Shown: positions 17,062 to 25,136, counted from the stretch's first letter. The stretch: 64,000 nucleotides of DNA from Pollutiaquabacter sp046052345 (GCA_046052345.1 JBJOMN010000007.1:62001-126000), one strand, 5' to 3'. The notes: generated by a model from the letters alone, not told the origin. Translations and numbers: made by a program.

Positions 17062-18015
17062 TCAGCTGACGGTTTCCTTGGAGAAGGCTGATGCGATGCG
17101 ATCGGACAATCTGGCTTCCACGACTTCGTGGGACAACATCACCATGCTTCGGATCGCCTTGGCTTTGGAGATGCCGTGGGCGATGATCACGTTTCCGTTC
17201 ACGCCGAGCACCGGTGTCCCACCGTAATCCTCGTAGTTGAAACGGTTGAAATAGGCATCGTCGATGCCGCGTTTACGGATGATATAATAGAAGGACTCGG
17301 CCTCTTTGAGCATCACATTGCCGGTAAAACCGTCGCAGACGATGACGTCCGCCTTGTCATTGAAGAGGTCGCGTCCTTCCACGTTTCCGACGAAACGGAT
17401 ATCGCGGGCCTCCTTCAGCAGTCCGTGTGTTTCTTTGACCAACAGGTTGCCTTTCTCCTCTTCCTCGCCGATGCTCATCAGTCCTACGGAAGGCTGTTCG
17501 ATATGGAGGATGTGTTTGGCATAGATCGTTCCCAGGGTGGCGAACTGCACCAGCATTTCAGGTTTGCAATCCGCATTGACGCCCACGTCCAGAAGCAATC
17601 CCCACCCTCCGTTCACTTTGGGCAGCAGGGTGGCGATGGCCGGCCGGGCGATTCCCGGAATAGGCTTCACGGAAAACATGGATCCTACGAGCATGGCCCC
17701 GGTGTTTCCCGCGGACGCGAAGCAGTCGATCTTTCCGTCCTTCAGCAGTTGGAACCCCACGACGATACTGGAGTCGGGCTTCTGCTGAAAAGCCTTCGTG
17801 GGATGGTCTCCCATTTCGATTACGGACGGAGCATGTACGATGGAATAGTGCTCGGCTTTTTCGCCAAGACCGGAGAGTTCTGCGCGGATCGCGGCTTCGT
17901 CGCCAATCAATACCAGTTCGACCTCCTCCGGAAGTTCCCGGCGCGCCAGTACTGAACCGGCTACCGTTTCCTTCGGGGCATGATCGCCGCCCATGATATC
18001 AACGCCTATTTTCAT
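17062..18015 (-). CDS. plsX: phosphate acyltransferase PlsX
   Basis: 317 residues. It converts acyl-ACP and phosphate to acyl-phosphate, the donor for glycerol-3-phosphate acylation by PlsY. Signatures are the opening KIGVDIMGGDHAPKETVAGS, GNTGAMLVGS, LDVGVNADCKPEML and VCDGFTGNVMLKEAES. It is preceded by rpmF, with a terminator-like stem-loop in the 94-bp gap, and followed by fabH. A peripheral membrane location is known for the family. Confidence 0.97.
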   Translation of the reverse strand: MKIGVDIMGGDHAPKETVAGSVLARRELPEEVELVLIGDEAAIRAELSGLGEKAEHYSIVHAPSVIEMGDHPTKAFQQKPDSSIVVGFQLLKDGKIDCFASAGNTGAMLVGSMFSVKPIPGIARPAIATLLPKVNGGWGLLLDVGVNADCKPEMLVQFATLGTIYAKHILHIEQPSVGLMSIGEEEEKGNLLVKETHGLLKEARDIRFVGNVEGRDLFNDKADVIVCDGFTGNVMLKEAESFYYIIRKRGIDDAYFNRFNYEDYGGTPVLGVNGNVIIAHGISKAKAIRSMVMLSHEVVEARLSDRIASAFSKETVS

Positions 18016-18050
18016 CGGTTTTATGAGTTCTTACGGTTAACCCTTATACG

Positions 18051-18085
18051 AAAAACAGTTGACCGGGTTCTCCTGATCAACTGTT
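18051..18085 (-). terminator. terminator/attenuator between rpmF and plsX
   Basis: On the minus strand a 9-bp perfect stem (AACAGTTGA/TCAACTGTT, 14-nt loop; arms 18077-18085 and 18054-18062) is directly followed by a run of five Us. It lies after the rpmF stop and before the plsX start, so it should cut rpmF-promoted transcription into plsX, fully or partly. Confidence 0.65.
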
Positions 18086-18109
18086 CCTGTCAAATGTCCA
18101 TGAAGGGGA

Positions 18110-18301
18110 TCAGCCTGCGGCTTCCTTCTCCATGATCACGTTGCCCTTGTAATAGAGCTTACCTTCGAACCAGTGGGCACGATGGAAAAGGTGAGGCTGA
18201 CCGGTCGTGGGATCTACGGCAACGGTCGGCACTTCGGCTTTCCAATGGGTACGGCGCTTGTCACGACGGGATTTGGAGTGTCGGTGTTTAGGATTTGGCA
18301 T
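18110..18301 (-). CDS. rpmF: 50S ribosomal protein L32
   Basis: 63 residues opening MPNPKHRHSKSRRDKRRTHWK, the invariant L32 start. The zinc-ribbon cysteines of many L32 proteins are absent (the C-minus form): no Cys occurs anywhere in the protein. It lies between yceD and plsX, the order found in very many bacteria. Confidence 0.97.
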   Translation of the reverse strand: MPNPKHRHSKSRRDKRRTHWKAEVPTVAVDPTTGQPHLFHRAHWFEGKLYYKGNVIMEKEAAG

Positions 18302-18343
18302 GGCGCAAGTGTATTATTTGGTTATTTATCTGTCGTTTATGAT

Positions 18344-18874
18344 TCAATTCGGATGGATATTCTTGAGCATATCCCATCGCGGGTCGCCTTTGTCGGCTTC
18401 CGCAGAGTGACGGTGCTTCTCGATCTCACGGATGACCTCCTGGTTGCAGGTGGAACGTCCTTCTTCATCATCGGGATGGACATTCCGCATAGGCACAAGT
18501 ACGCTGATGTATTCGTAGATCAGCTGTGAGATGTCGAGGGAGTGCTCCGCGGATGGGATGATGATCACCTCCTCGGAAACTTCCTCCTGGTGGTCGCCGG
18601 ACTTGACAATCAGTTCGGAAAAACCTTCGATAGGTATTTCCAGATCGTCCAGGCAGCGGTCGCACGTCACCGTAACGGCTCCTTCGAGCGTGAAATCCAT
18701 CAATAACATGTTGGATTTCTTCTCCAGGACCACCAGCACGTCCACATGTCCGTGCTGTACGATGGAATTCTCAAACTTTTGAAAGAACGTATCGTCTACC
18801 TCGAATTCGAATTCGTGTTCGCCCAAGGGCAATGAACCGAATTCGATGATAAACTCCCTTTCGCTTCCCGTCAT
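18344..18874 (-). CDS. yceD: DUF177/YceD family protein
   Basis: 176 residues. Visible family features are the central CDRCLDDLEIPIEG with CxxC and the late acidic DISQLIYEYISVLVPM, DPRWDMLKNI. YceD is linked to 23S rRNA accumulation and nearly always precedes rpmF, as here (42-bp gap). The ATG at 18874 was chosen because a promoter (TTG-N20-TACCTTTG) lies just upstream, leaving a short leader. Longer in-frame starts would lie inside or before the promoter. Confidence 0.9.
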   Translation of the reverse strand: MTGSEREFIIEFGSLPLGEHEFEFEVDDTFFQKFENSIVQHGHVDVLVVLEKKSNMLLMDFTLEGAVTVTCDRCLDDLEIPIEGFSELIVKSGDHQEEVSEEVIIIPSAEHSLDISQLIYEYISVLVPMRNVHPDDEEGRSTCNQEVIREIEKHRHSAEADKGDPRWDMLKNIHPN

Positions 18875-18897
18875 GGTATTCCCGAAATAAAGGGGGA

Positions 18898-18928
18898 CAA
18901 AGGTACTCATTTTTGCCGAAAAACCCAA
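18898..18928 (-). promoter_or_regulatory. promoter of yceD-rpmF (TTG-N20-TACCTTTG)
   Basis: On the minus strand TTG (18926-18928) and TACCTTTG (18898-18905) are separated by 20 bp, matching the Bacteroidota vegetative promoter in both boxes and spacing. It ends 23 nt before the yceD ATG at 18874. Confidence 0.75.
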
Positions 18929-19107
18929 TCTCACCCTCGTATTCATCTCATTAAGTATTGATATACAATTATTTACGCAACAGCAAGTCAAAAAAACACC
19001 TGTTTTTAGCCCTAATTATTCCTCTATTTATCAGTCATTTATGAATAATAACGGGGCCGGGGGATGACTGTTCCGAAGGGGGTGGACTTCCCGCTTAAAA
19101 GGACCTG

Positions 19108-19135
19108 TTGTACAGCCTGCGGTTGTGTACCTTCG
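19108..19135 (+). promoter_or_regulatory. promoter of plsC (TTG-N17-TACCTTCG)
   Basis: TTG at 19108-19110 and TACCTTCG at 19128-19135 with a 17-bp spacer. The -7 box has the TTcG variant. It ends 21 nt before the GTG start at 19157, which is why that start is preferred over upstream ATG codons. Confidence 0.55.
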
Positions 19136-19156
19136 TACCCCCGCAACGACGTCTCC

Positions 19157-19930
19157 GTGAACAGACTTTTACGATATCCGCTTACCGCTTTGCAGTGGGT
19201 CTGGCGTTCGCTTTTTTTCATCAATGCGGTGCTGACTTTCTTCGCCTTTTTCCCGGTTTTTTTTGTCCTTCTCCGGCGGGAAAAATGGTTCAAATATGTT
19301 TTCCGGCTGAAGAAAGTCTGGGCACACCTTATCATATGGCCCTTGGGCATCTTCTATACTGTCGAGCGTCGGTTCAAGTTTGAAAAAGGGAAGACGTATG
19401 TGATCTGTCCCAATCACACTTCGTATCTCGACATCATGCTGATCTATATCGCAATCCCTGCTTATTTCCATACCATGGGGAAGTCGGAATTGCGGAAAAT
19501 ACCCCTCTTCAGGATGTTCTTCGACCGGATGAACATACCCGTCAACAGAAAGAGCAAGGTGGATTCGATGAGGGCGCTCTTGCGTGCCGGATCCGATATC
19601 GAGAAAGGCATCAGCGTTACGCTATTCCCGGAGGGTACCATCCATCACAACGGCCCCGTGATGGGACGTTACAAGAACGGACCGTTCTTCCTCGCCATCG
19701 AAAAGCAGGTGCCGGTCGTCCCGGTCACCTTCATGAACAACTGGCTGCTGCTGCCGGACGATTACAAACGCCATGTCGGCGGTCCGGGTGTTGCGCGGAT
19801 CATCATCCACGAACCCATCGACACCACCGGTATGACCGAGGCCGACCTCGAAAGCCTGAAGCAGCGCACCTACGAAATCATCGATCGTCCGCTCCGGCAG
19901 AAATACGCTGCGTGGTTCCCGAACAAGTGA
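19157..19930 (+). CDS. plsC: 1-acylglycerol-3-phosphate O-acyltransferase (PlsC-like)
   Basis: 257 residues from a GTG start. It makes phosphatidic acid by acylating lysophosphatidic acid. The PlsC signatures are present: ICPNHTSYLDIMLIY (NHxxxxD), a second region around NIPVNRKSK, and the LFPEGTIHHNG box. A hydrophobic N-terminal segment (SLFFINAVLTFFAFFPVFFVLL) anchors it in the inner membrane. It is divergent from the yceD-plsX-fabH cluster, giving a compact phospholipid locus. An upstream in-frame ATG (19064) would add 31 residues lying before the promoter, so it was rejected. Confidence 0.9.
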   Translation: MNRLLRYPLTALQWVWRSLFFINAVLTFFAFFPVFFVLLRREKWFKYVFRLKKVWAHLIIWPLGIFYTVERRFKFEKGKTYVICPNHTSYLDIMLIYIAIPAYFHTMGKSELRKIPLFRMFFDRMNIPVNRKSKVDSMRALLRAGSDIEKGISVTLFPEGTIHHNGPVMGRYKNGPFFLAIEKQVPVVPVTFMNNWLLLPDDYKRHVGGPGVARIIIHEPIDTTGMTEADLESLKQRTYEIIDRPLRQKYAAWFPNK

Positions 19931-19947
19931 CGGACGTATGGTACTTA

Positions 19948-19989
19948 AAATAAGACGACCGGTTCGAAGTACGACCGGTCGTCTTATTT
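19948..19989. terminator. bidirectional terminator, 16-bp perfect stem
   Basis: Arms 19948-19963 and 19974-19989 are exact complements over 16 bp (AAATAAGACGACCGGT) with a 10-nt loop, placed between converging plsC and the bacilliredoxin gene. Confidence 0.9.
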
Positions 19990-20005
19990 CCAGGCTGCAG
20001 TAGGA

Positions 20006-20422
20006 TCAGCAGAACTCGTCAAATGCCGATTTCAGATGTTCGGCGATCATCTCTGCGCTGCGGCCCTCTATGTGATGACGTTCCACCATGTGTACCAGTT
20101 TCCCGTCCTTGAAAAGGGCGATGGCGGGTGAAGAAGGCGGATAAGGGAGCAGGTATTTACGCGCCTGAGCAGTGGCTTCTACGTCCTGACCGGCAAACAC
20201 AGTGTAGAGCTTGTCGGGATGCTTGGCGTTGCCGAGTGCGAGCTTCACGCCGGGACGGGCAGTGCCCGCGGCGCAGCCGCAGACCGAGTTCAGTACCAGC
20301 AGCGAAGTGCCCTTGCTGACAGGCAGGGTCTGATCGACTTCCTGGGGATTTTTCAGTTCTTCAAAACCGACAGCGGTCAGCTCCTGACGCATCGGTGTAC
20401 AGATATATTCCGGATAAGGCAT
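20006..20422 (-). CDS. BrxA/BrxB-family bacilliredoxin
   Basis: 138 residues of the DUF1094/YphP fold. The N-terminal MPYPEYICTPMRQEL and the active site NSVCGCAAGTARPG with the CGC motif are diagnostic. In Firmicutes these proteins remove bacillithiol from proteins or act as disulfide isomerases; Bacteroidota also make bacillithiol-type thiols, so a role in thiol repair in the cytoplasm is likely. It is monocistronic and convergent with plsC across a strong terminator. Confidence 0.93.
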   Translation of the reverse strand: MPYPEYICTPMRQELTAVGFEELKNPQEVDQTLPVSKGTSLLVLNSVCGCAAGTARPGVKLALGNAKHPDKLYTVFAGQDVEATAQARKYLLPYPPSSPAIALFKDGKLVHMVERHHIEGRSAEMIAEHLKSAFDEFC

Positions 20423-20640
20423 TGTAAGGGGTGTTTATAGTCCGCTAATTTAAGAAAACGGCGTCGTTTTTAGGTTTCAAAACCGGAATATGACCGGCAA
20501 ATCAGCCGATTTACTGTTATTTAAACACAGTTCAGCCCTAAAAGTTCATAATCCTTACTGTCGCAAGAACGGGTGTTGTTTATACCTGTAACACGGTCAT
20601 CCCCGCGCTATTTTGCTTTAGAACCAATAAGCATTTTCAG

Positions 20641-21069
20641 ATGAAACGTGCCTTCTTGCTTGCGATACTGTTCTTCGGACTCTGGTCCGTGGAGGCCCGG
20701 TCGCAGAACATCCTGAAGAACACGATCTACCGGATCATCGCCTTCAAGCGAGGAAACAACCTGGTGGTCAGTCAGTCGAATTACAAGGAAATCGTCCCGC
20801 CGCTCAGGATGTATATCCCAAGTGCCTTCACGCCGAACGGCGACGGACTGAACGACCGCTTCGGGGTCAAGGGCGAAGGGCTCGCCGCCTTCCGGATGCT
20901 GGTCTACGACCGCTGGGGGGAGGTGATTTTCGAATCGGACGATGCAGCTGAGCAATGGGACGGCAGTTTCAAAGGCCAGCCGGTCCAGCAGGGTACATAT
21001 GTCTATCAGGTCATCACTCCCGGCGACAACCGCGGGGGTCGCACAGGGTCTGTAACCCTGATACGCTGA
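20641..21069 (+). CDS. small secreted protein consisting mainly of a T9SS type B (CHU_C) sorting domain
   Basis: 142 residues: a signal peptide (MKRAFLLAILFFGLWSVEA), about 35 residues of mature N-terminus, then a gliding-motility-associated C-terminal domain with the hallmark IPSAFTPNGDGLNDRF, YDRWGEVIF and GTYVYQV. Normally this domain is the export tail of very large cell-surface proteins; here there is almost no cargo. It is monocistronic, followed by a strong terminator. It could be a free surface module or a decoy/adaptor of the T9SS. Function is unknown. Confidence 0.9.
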   Translation: MKRAFLLAILFFGLWSVEARSQNILKNTIYRIIAFKRGNNLVVSQSNYKEIVPPLRMYIPSAFTPNGDGLNDRFGVKGEGLAAFRMLVYDRWGEVIFESDDAAEQWDGSFKGQPVQQGTYVYQVITPGDNRGGRTGSVTLIR

Positions 21070-21098
21070 ACGAAAGAAATTACATGAACACACGCCCG

Positions 21099-21127
21099 GG
21101 GGCTGTCCGAAAAGACAGCCCCTTTTT
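21099..21127 (+). terminator. rho-independent terminator after the CHU_C mini-protein
   Basis: GGGGCTGTC (21099-21107), CGAAAA loop, GACAGCCCC (21114-21122), then TTTTT. Confidence 0.92.
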
Positions 21128-21165
21128 CATTGTGCGGCGTCGGTACCAAGTAACCATGTAAATAG

Positions 21166-21173
21166 TATTTTCG
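21166..21173 (+). promoter_or_regulatory. -7 box of the CheY-like gene (TATTTTCG)
   Basis: TAnnTTcG variant ending 22 nt before the ATG at 21196, after the preceding terminator. No -33 TTG at the right distance. Confidence 0.4.
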
Positions 21174-21195
21174 TGTCTGTAAACCGCACTGGAAA

Positions 21196-21594
21196 ATGGG
21201 CAACTACCGCTACCCGATCGTAATGCTTGTAGACGACAACGAGCTCGATAACTTCATCAACAAGAAGCTTATCGAGTCGGAGCAATTCGCCGGCGAGGTC
21301 ATCGTCCACGGTTCTGCAATGGGCGGTCTTGACGAACTTCGTCGCAGGTCCGGAAACCCGCAGGCGCTTCCTTATATCATCTTCCTGGACATCATGATGC
21401 CCGGCATGGACGGTTTCGCTTTCCTGGAGGCGTTCGAGTCGTTGCCGGAGGATATCCGCCGCAACTGCAAAGTGATCATGCTCTCCACTTCGGAGAGTTT
21501 CAAGGACCTGAACAGGGCGAACCAGAACAAGTTCGTCTACAAGTTCCTCAACAAGCCGCTGAACAAAGCGGTCCTGGAGGCGATCAACGTCTGA
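21196..21594 (+). CDS. single-domain response regulator
   Basis: 132 residues, receiver domain only. Phosphorylation residues are intact: Asp13/Asp14 in LVDDNELD, Asp65 in FLDIMMPGMDGF, Ser/Thr in MLSTSES and Lys120 in LNKPL. No output domain, so it acts by protein-protein contact, like the many stand-alone receivers of Bacteroidota. No kinase is adjacent; the gene converges on tadA with a 3-bp gap. Confidence 0.95.
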   Translation: MGNYRYPIVMLVDDNELDNFINKKLIESEQFAGEVIVHGSAMGGLDELRRRSGNPQALPYIIFLDIMMPGMDGFAFLEAFESLPEDIRRNCKVIMLSTSESFKDLNRANQNKFVYKFLNKPLNKAVLEAINV

Positions 21595-21597
21595 CCT

Positions 21598-22050
21598 TCA
21601 GTCCCTTTTCCTCCGGAAGAATTCCTTCATCAGTTCTCCGCATTCCTTTTCCATCACGCCGCCGGTCATCGTCGTGCGTGGATGCAGGATGGTTTTCGAA
21701 ACCGTCATGAATCCTTTCTTCTCGTCGCGCGCACCGAAAACAACCGCACCCAGCTGAGTCCAGTAGGATGCCCCCGCGCACATGACACACGGTTCGACGG
21801 TCACATACAGGGTGCAACGGTCCAGATGCTTTCCGCCGATATGGTTGGTCGCCGCCGTGAAGGCCTGCATCTCCGCGTGTGCAGTCGGGTCGTGCAGCCG
21901 CTCCGTGAGGTTGTGCCCGCGGGCGATGATCCGGCCTTCGCAAACGACCACTGCACCGACAGGTACTTCGTCCTGTTCGAAGGCCTTGTGCGCCTCTTTC
22001 AGGGCTTCGCGCATGAAATGTTCGTGGGAAAGGGTGAAGGTGTCGGACAT
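21598..22050 (-). CDS. tadA: tRNA adenosine(34) deaminase
   Basis: 150 residues of the cytidine/deoxycytidylate deaminase fold. It converts A34 to inosine in tRNA-Arg(ACG). The zinc site is seen as HAEMQAF and EPCVMCAGA, and GHNLTERLHDPTAHAE is typical of TadA. The start is the ATG giving MSDTFTLSHEHFMREAL, which matches family N-termini; longer in-frame starts run into the aspS promoter region. It is divergent from aspS. Confidence 0.95.
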   Translation of the reverse strand: MSDTFTLSHEHFMREALKEAHKAFEQDEVPVGAVVVCEGRIIARGHNLTERLHDPTAHAEMQAFTAATNHIGGKHLDRCTLYVTVEPCVMCAGASYWTQLGAVVFGARDEKKGFMTVSKTILHPRTTMTGGVMEKECGELMKEFFRRKRD

Positions 22051-22117
22051 CTTGCCGTAAAAGTACGTTGTTCCCCCGACAGCCGTAGCGGGACAGCCCC
22101 CTTTGCCCCACAATTGC

Positions 22118-22125
22118 TACTTTTA
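22118..22125 (+). promoter_or_regulatory. probable -7 box of aspS (TACTTTTA)
   Basis: One mismatch from TAnnTTTG (final A), ending 20 nt before the aspS ATG. The divergent tadA has the same octamer on the minus strand at 22058-22065, 7 nt before its ATG. Confidence 0.35.
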
Positions 22126-22145
22126 CGGCTGAAAATCCCGGAAGC

Positions 22146-23897
22146 ATGTTACGTACCCATACCTGCGGAGAGCTCTCCCTGCGTGATGTCAACAAGAAAG
22201 TGACCCTTTGCGGCTGGTTGCAGCGTTCGCGCGACCTCGGAGGAATGACATTCATCGATTTGCGCGACCGTTACGGCATCACACAGCTGGTGTTCAACAT
22301 GGAGGCGCTGCCTCATCTTTGCGAGTCAGCCAGGAAGCTGGGCCGGGAATACGTCCTGGAAGTGGAAGGGACTGTCGCCGAACGCACCAACAAGAATCCT
22401 AAGCTCGCCACCGGCGACATCGAAATCATCGTCTCCTCGTTCGTAGTACTGAATGCAGCGTCCCTGCCACCCTTCACGATCGAAGATCAGACCGACGGAG
22501 GGGACGACCTGCGCATGAAATACCGATACCTGGATATCCGCAGGGCGCCGGTACGCGAAGCGTTGCTCCTCAGGGCGAAGGTGGCGGCAGCTGCGCGCAA
22601 TTACCTGAACGACCAGGGCTTCGTCGAAGTCGAGACGCCGGTGTTGATCAAATCCACGCCCGAAGGGGCCAGGGATTTCGTGGTCCCTTCCCGGATGAAC
22701 CAAGGTGAGTTTTATGCATTGCCACAGTCGCCACAGACCTTCAAGCAGTTGCTCATGGTGGCGGGCATGGACCGCTACTACCAGATTGTGAAATGTTTCC
22801 GTGACGAGGACCTGCGAGCCGACCGTCAGCCGGAATTCACACAGATCGACTGCGAGATGAGCTTCGTTACGCAGGAAGACATCCTGAATCAATTCGAAGG
22901 GATGATCCGTCAGCTGTTCGCCGCTGTCAAAGGTGTGGATATCGGTCGGCTGCCCCGCATGACGTATGCGGAGGCCATGCAGCACTACGGAAACGACAAA
23001 CCGGACATCCGTTTCGATATGCGACTGAACGACCTAGGTCCCATGGTCAAAGGAAAAGGTTTCAAGGTGTTTGACGAGGCCGGTCTCGTTGTCGCCATCT
23101 GCGTGAAGGGCGCGGCCGAGTATACACGTAAACAGCTGGACGAGCTGACCGAGTGGGTGAAACGTCCGCAAATCGGCATGAGCGGACTTGTATACGTCCG
23201 ATACGCTGCAGACGGCTCGCTGAAATCCTCCGTTGACAAATTCTTCGGACCGGATGCACAGAAAGAGTGGATGGACCATTGTGGCGGCGACCCCGGCGAC
23301 CTTTTGCTCATACTCGCAGGTGCTGAAGCGAAGACGCGCAAGGCCATGAGCGAGTTGCGACTGGAAATGGGCGAGCGGCTCGGGCTTCGGCCGAAAGACC
23401 GCTTCGAGTGCCTTTGGGTGGTCGATTTTCCGCTGTTGGAATGGAGCGAAGACACCTCTCGCTGGCATGCCATGCATCATCCGTTCACCTCCCCTAAACC
23501 GGAGGATTTCACTTTGCTGGAATCCGATCCGGGCCGCGTGCGCGCCAACGCCTACGACATGGTGATCAACGGTGTGGAAGTCGGGGGCGGGTCGATTCGT
23601 ATTCACGACAAGACCTTACAACAGCGGATGTTCTCCCTGCTGGGCTTCAGCAAGGAGGAAGCCCAGGCGCAGTTCGGTTTCCTGATGAATGCTTTCGAGT
23701 ACGGCGCCCCTCCGCATGGCGGTATCGCTTTCGGGTTCGACCGTCTTTGTTCCCTGTTCGGCGGAGCGGATTCGATCCGCGACTATATCGCTTTCCCGAA
23801 GAACAATGCCGGCCGGGATGTGATGATCGATTCTCCGTCTCCTATCAGCATCGAACAGCTGAAGGAGTTGTCCATTTCTGTCGCAGGTCGTTCCTGA
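22146..23897 (+). CDS. aspS: aspartate--tRNA ligase
   Basis: 583 residues, the bacterial-length class IIb enzyme. Order: OB-fold anticodon domain (TLCGWLQRSRDLGGMTFIDLRD), catalytic core with motif 2 FRDEDLRADRQPEFTQID, the bacterial GAD insertion, and motif 3 GIAFGFDRLCSLFGG. It charges tRNA-Asp with aspartate. Whether it is discriminating or also charges tRNA-Asn cannot be told by eye. Start ATG follows a -7-like box by 20 nt. Confidence 0.98.
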   Translation: MLRTHTCGELSLRDVNKKVTLCGWLQRSRDLGGMTFIDLRDRYGITQLVFNMEALPHLCESARKLGREYVLEVEGTVAERTNKNPKLATGDIEIIVSSFVVLNAASLPPFTIEDQTDGGDDLRMKYRYLDIRRAPVREALLLRAKVAAAARNYLNDQGFVEVETPVLIKSTPEGARDFVVPSRMNQGEFYALPQSPQTFKQLLMVAGMDRYYQIVKCFRDEDLRADRQPEFTQIDCEMSFVTQEDILNQFEGMIRQLFAAVKGVDIGRLPRMTYAEAMQHYGNDKPDIRFDMRLNDLGPMVKGKGFKVFDEAGLVVAICVKGAAEYTRKQLDELTEWVKRPQIGMSGLVYVRYAADGSLKSSVDKFFGPDAQKEWMDHCGGDPGDLLLILAGAEAKTRKAMSELRLEMGERLGLRPKDRFECLWVVDFPLLEWSEDTSRWHAMHHPFTSPKPEDFTLLESDPGRVRANAYDMVINGVEVGGGSIRIHDKTLQQRMFSLLGFSKEEAQAQFGFLMNAFEYGAPPHGGIAFGFDRLCSLFGGADSIRDYIAFPKNNAGRDVMIDSPSPISIEQLKELSISVAGRS

Positions 23898-23903
23898 CCG
23901 CAG

Positions 23904-24923
23904 TCATCGGGGACCGATTTTGTCGGGGTCGGAGTAACTGATGCTGCCTTCTTCTTCTTTCAGCAGTCCGAAGGGCTCTTCCTTTAGAAGCAGGAAGCTG
24001 TCGAGGTCCGCGTAGTCCGCAAGCGATGACAAGTGCATGGCGGATGATATGCCCAAGGTCGTTTCCACCATGCAGCCGATCATCGTGCCCATGCCGCGCT
24101 TTTTCGCCTCTCTTAACATCTCCACGCCTGACAGGTATCCACCTGCCTTCATCAGTTTCATGTTGATGCCGTGATAAGCCCTTGAAAGGTGGGCGAAGTC
24201 CGGGTCATGGGTGATCGTCTCATCGGCGAAAAGCGGGAACGGACAATGTTTTTTAAGGTATTCCGCTTCCTCTTTCATGGAAGAGGGCATCGGCTGTTCC
24301 ACGATCTCCAGCGGAAGGCGTTTTGATTTTTCAAGAAAACGGATGCAATCCTCCACGTCGGTGAACGCCTCGTTTGCATCCAGAATGAGCGGCTGGTGGC
24401 AGCAGGAGAGCAGCTGTCGTGTCAGATCCTCGGCCCGGTCGCGGTCGATTTTCAATTTGATCAGCGGGAATCGCCGAAGCTGCTGTTCCTCGTAGAAGTT
24501 ACGGATCTCGGCAGGGTCCATGATGGGGACCGTGTAGGACAGCGGCACGTGGTCACGGTAGCCGGTGCCTAACCGATGGAGCAAGGTTCTACGGTCATCA
24601 CGGACCGACCAATGCAACCAGGCGGACTCGACGGCGAAGCGTAACGCATATGCAAGTCCGTGCTTTTCGAAACGGGCCTGCAGTTCTTTCACGTCCTCGA
24701 CGGGTCCGGATGAATCAGCAGCGAACCTGTTGAACTGTTCCAGCAGTGCTTCCGGTGTCTCGCCGTAGCGGATGTTAGGAGCGGCTTCACCGGTTCCCGT
24801 GAATCTGCCGTCGGTGACATGGACGAAAAGGTTGGTCTTTTCCGTTGAAGCATTGCGGGAGATCTTCCACGTGTAGCGCAGCGGGAGTGTTACGGCCCGG
24901 ATGGACCATTGCAGGAAAGACAT
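23904..24923 (-). CDS. dipeptide epimerase (enolase superfamily)
   Basis: 339 residues. The muconate-lactonizing subgroup pattern is complete: KLKID (Lys-x-Lys base), LILDANEAF (metal Asp), LEIVEQPM (metal Glu), LFADETI (metal Asp) and MKLMKAGGY (second Lys base). With the N-terminal capping domain LPLRYTWKISRNAS this matches L-Ala-D/L-Glu epimerases, which recycle cell-wall peptides. Other dipeptide specificities are possible. It converges on aspS with a 6-bp gap. Confidence 0.92.
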   Translation of the reverse strand: MSFLQWSIRAVTLPLRYTWKISRNASTEKTNLFVHVTDGRFTGTGEAAPNIRYGETPEALLEQFNRFAADSSGPVEDVKELQARFEKHGLAYALRFAVESAWLHWSVRDDRRTLLHRLGTGYRDHVPLSYTVPIMDPAEIRNFYEEQQLRRFPLIKLKIDRDRAEDLTRQLLSCCHQPLILDANEAFTDVEDCIRFLEKSKRLPLEIVEQPMPSSMKEEAEYLKKHCPFPLFADETITHDPDFAHLSRAYHGINMKLMKAGGYLSGVEMLREAKKRGMGTMIGCMVETTLGISSAMHLSSLADYADLDSFLLLKEEPFGLLKEEEGSISYSDPDKIGPR

Positions 24924-24956
24924 GGCGCAGCGGATATTGAAAGGCGATGCAAAACA

Positions 24957-24987
24957 AAAATCCCCCGATGATGCACCGGGGGATTTT
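24957..24987. terminator. terminator downstream of the Lys/Ala-rich small gene
   Basis: Perfect 11-bp stem AAAATCCCCCG (24957-24967) with its complement at 24977-24987 and a 9-nt loop. On the minus strand it ends in a U-rich run just after the 25-codon gene and before the epimerase start. A second small hairpin (24993-24998/25004-25009) precedes it. Confidence 0.85.
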
Positions 24988-25020
24988 CGGAAACCGCTGC
25001 AAGAGCGGTGAAGCGTTAGC

Positions 25021-25098
25021 TTACTTCTTCTTCTTAGCAGCCTTCTTGGTAGCTTTCTTAGCTACTTTTTTCTTGGCGGCCTTTTTTGCTTTTGCCAT
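25021..25098 (-). CDS. 25-residue Lys/Ala-rich histone-H1-tail-like peptide
   Basis: A 78-bp gene too short for usual gene callers. It encodes 25 residues: 14 Lys, 8 Ala, plus Met, Val and Thr, built from A-K-K repeats (starts MAKAKKAAKKK, ends AAKKKK). This composition is like the tails of eukaryotic H1 and bacterial H1-like proteins, which bind nucleic acid non-specifically. Evidence that it is real: ATG and TAA, a TAnnTTTG box 30 nt upstream, a strong terminator just downstream, and mixed GCA/GCT/GCC and AAA/AAG codons. A DNA- or RNA-condensing role is inference. Size predicted well under 5 kDa. Confidence 0.7.
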   Translation of the reverse strand: MAKAKKAAKKKVAKKATKKAAKKKK

Positions 25099-25128
25099 TG
25101 TTAATAGTTTTTGATTGTTATGACTATT

Positions 25129-25136
25129 CAAACATA
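25129..25136 (-). promoter_or_regulatory. -7 box of the 25-codon gene (TATGTTTG)
   Basis: Exact TAnnTTTG match on the minus strand, 30 nt before the ATG at 25098, in an A/T-rich region. No -33 TTG at 17-23 bp. Confidence 0.5.

Noticed and set aside
19064..19157. Upstream in-frame ATG giving a 31-residue longer PlsC
   Set aside because: It would start before the -7 box and add a Cys/Pro-rich tail not seen in this family.
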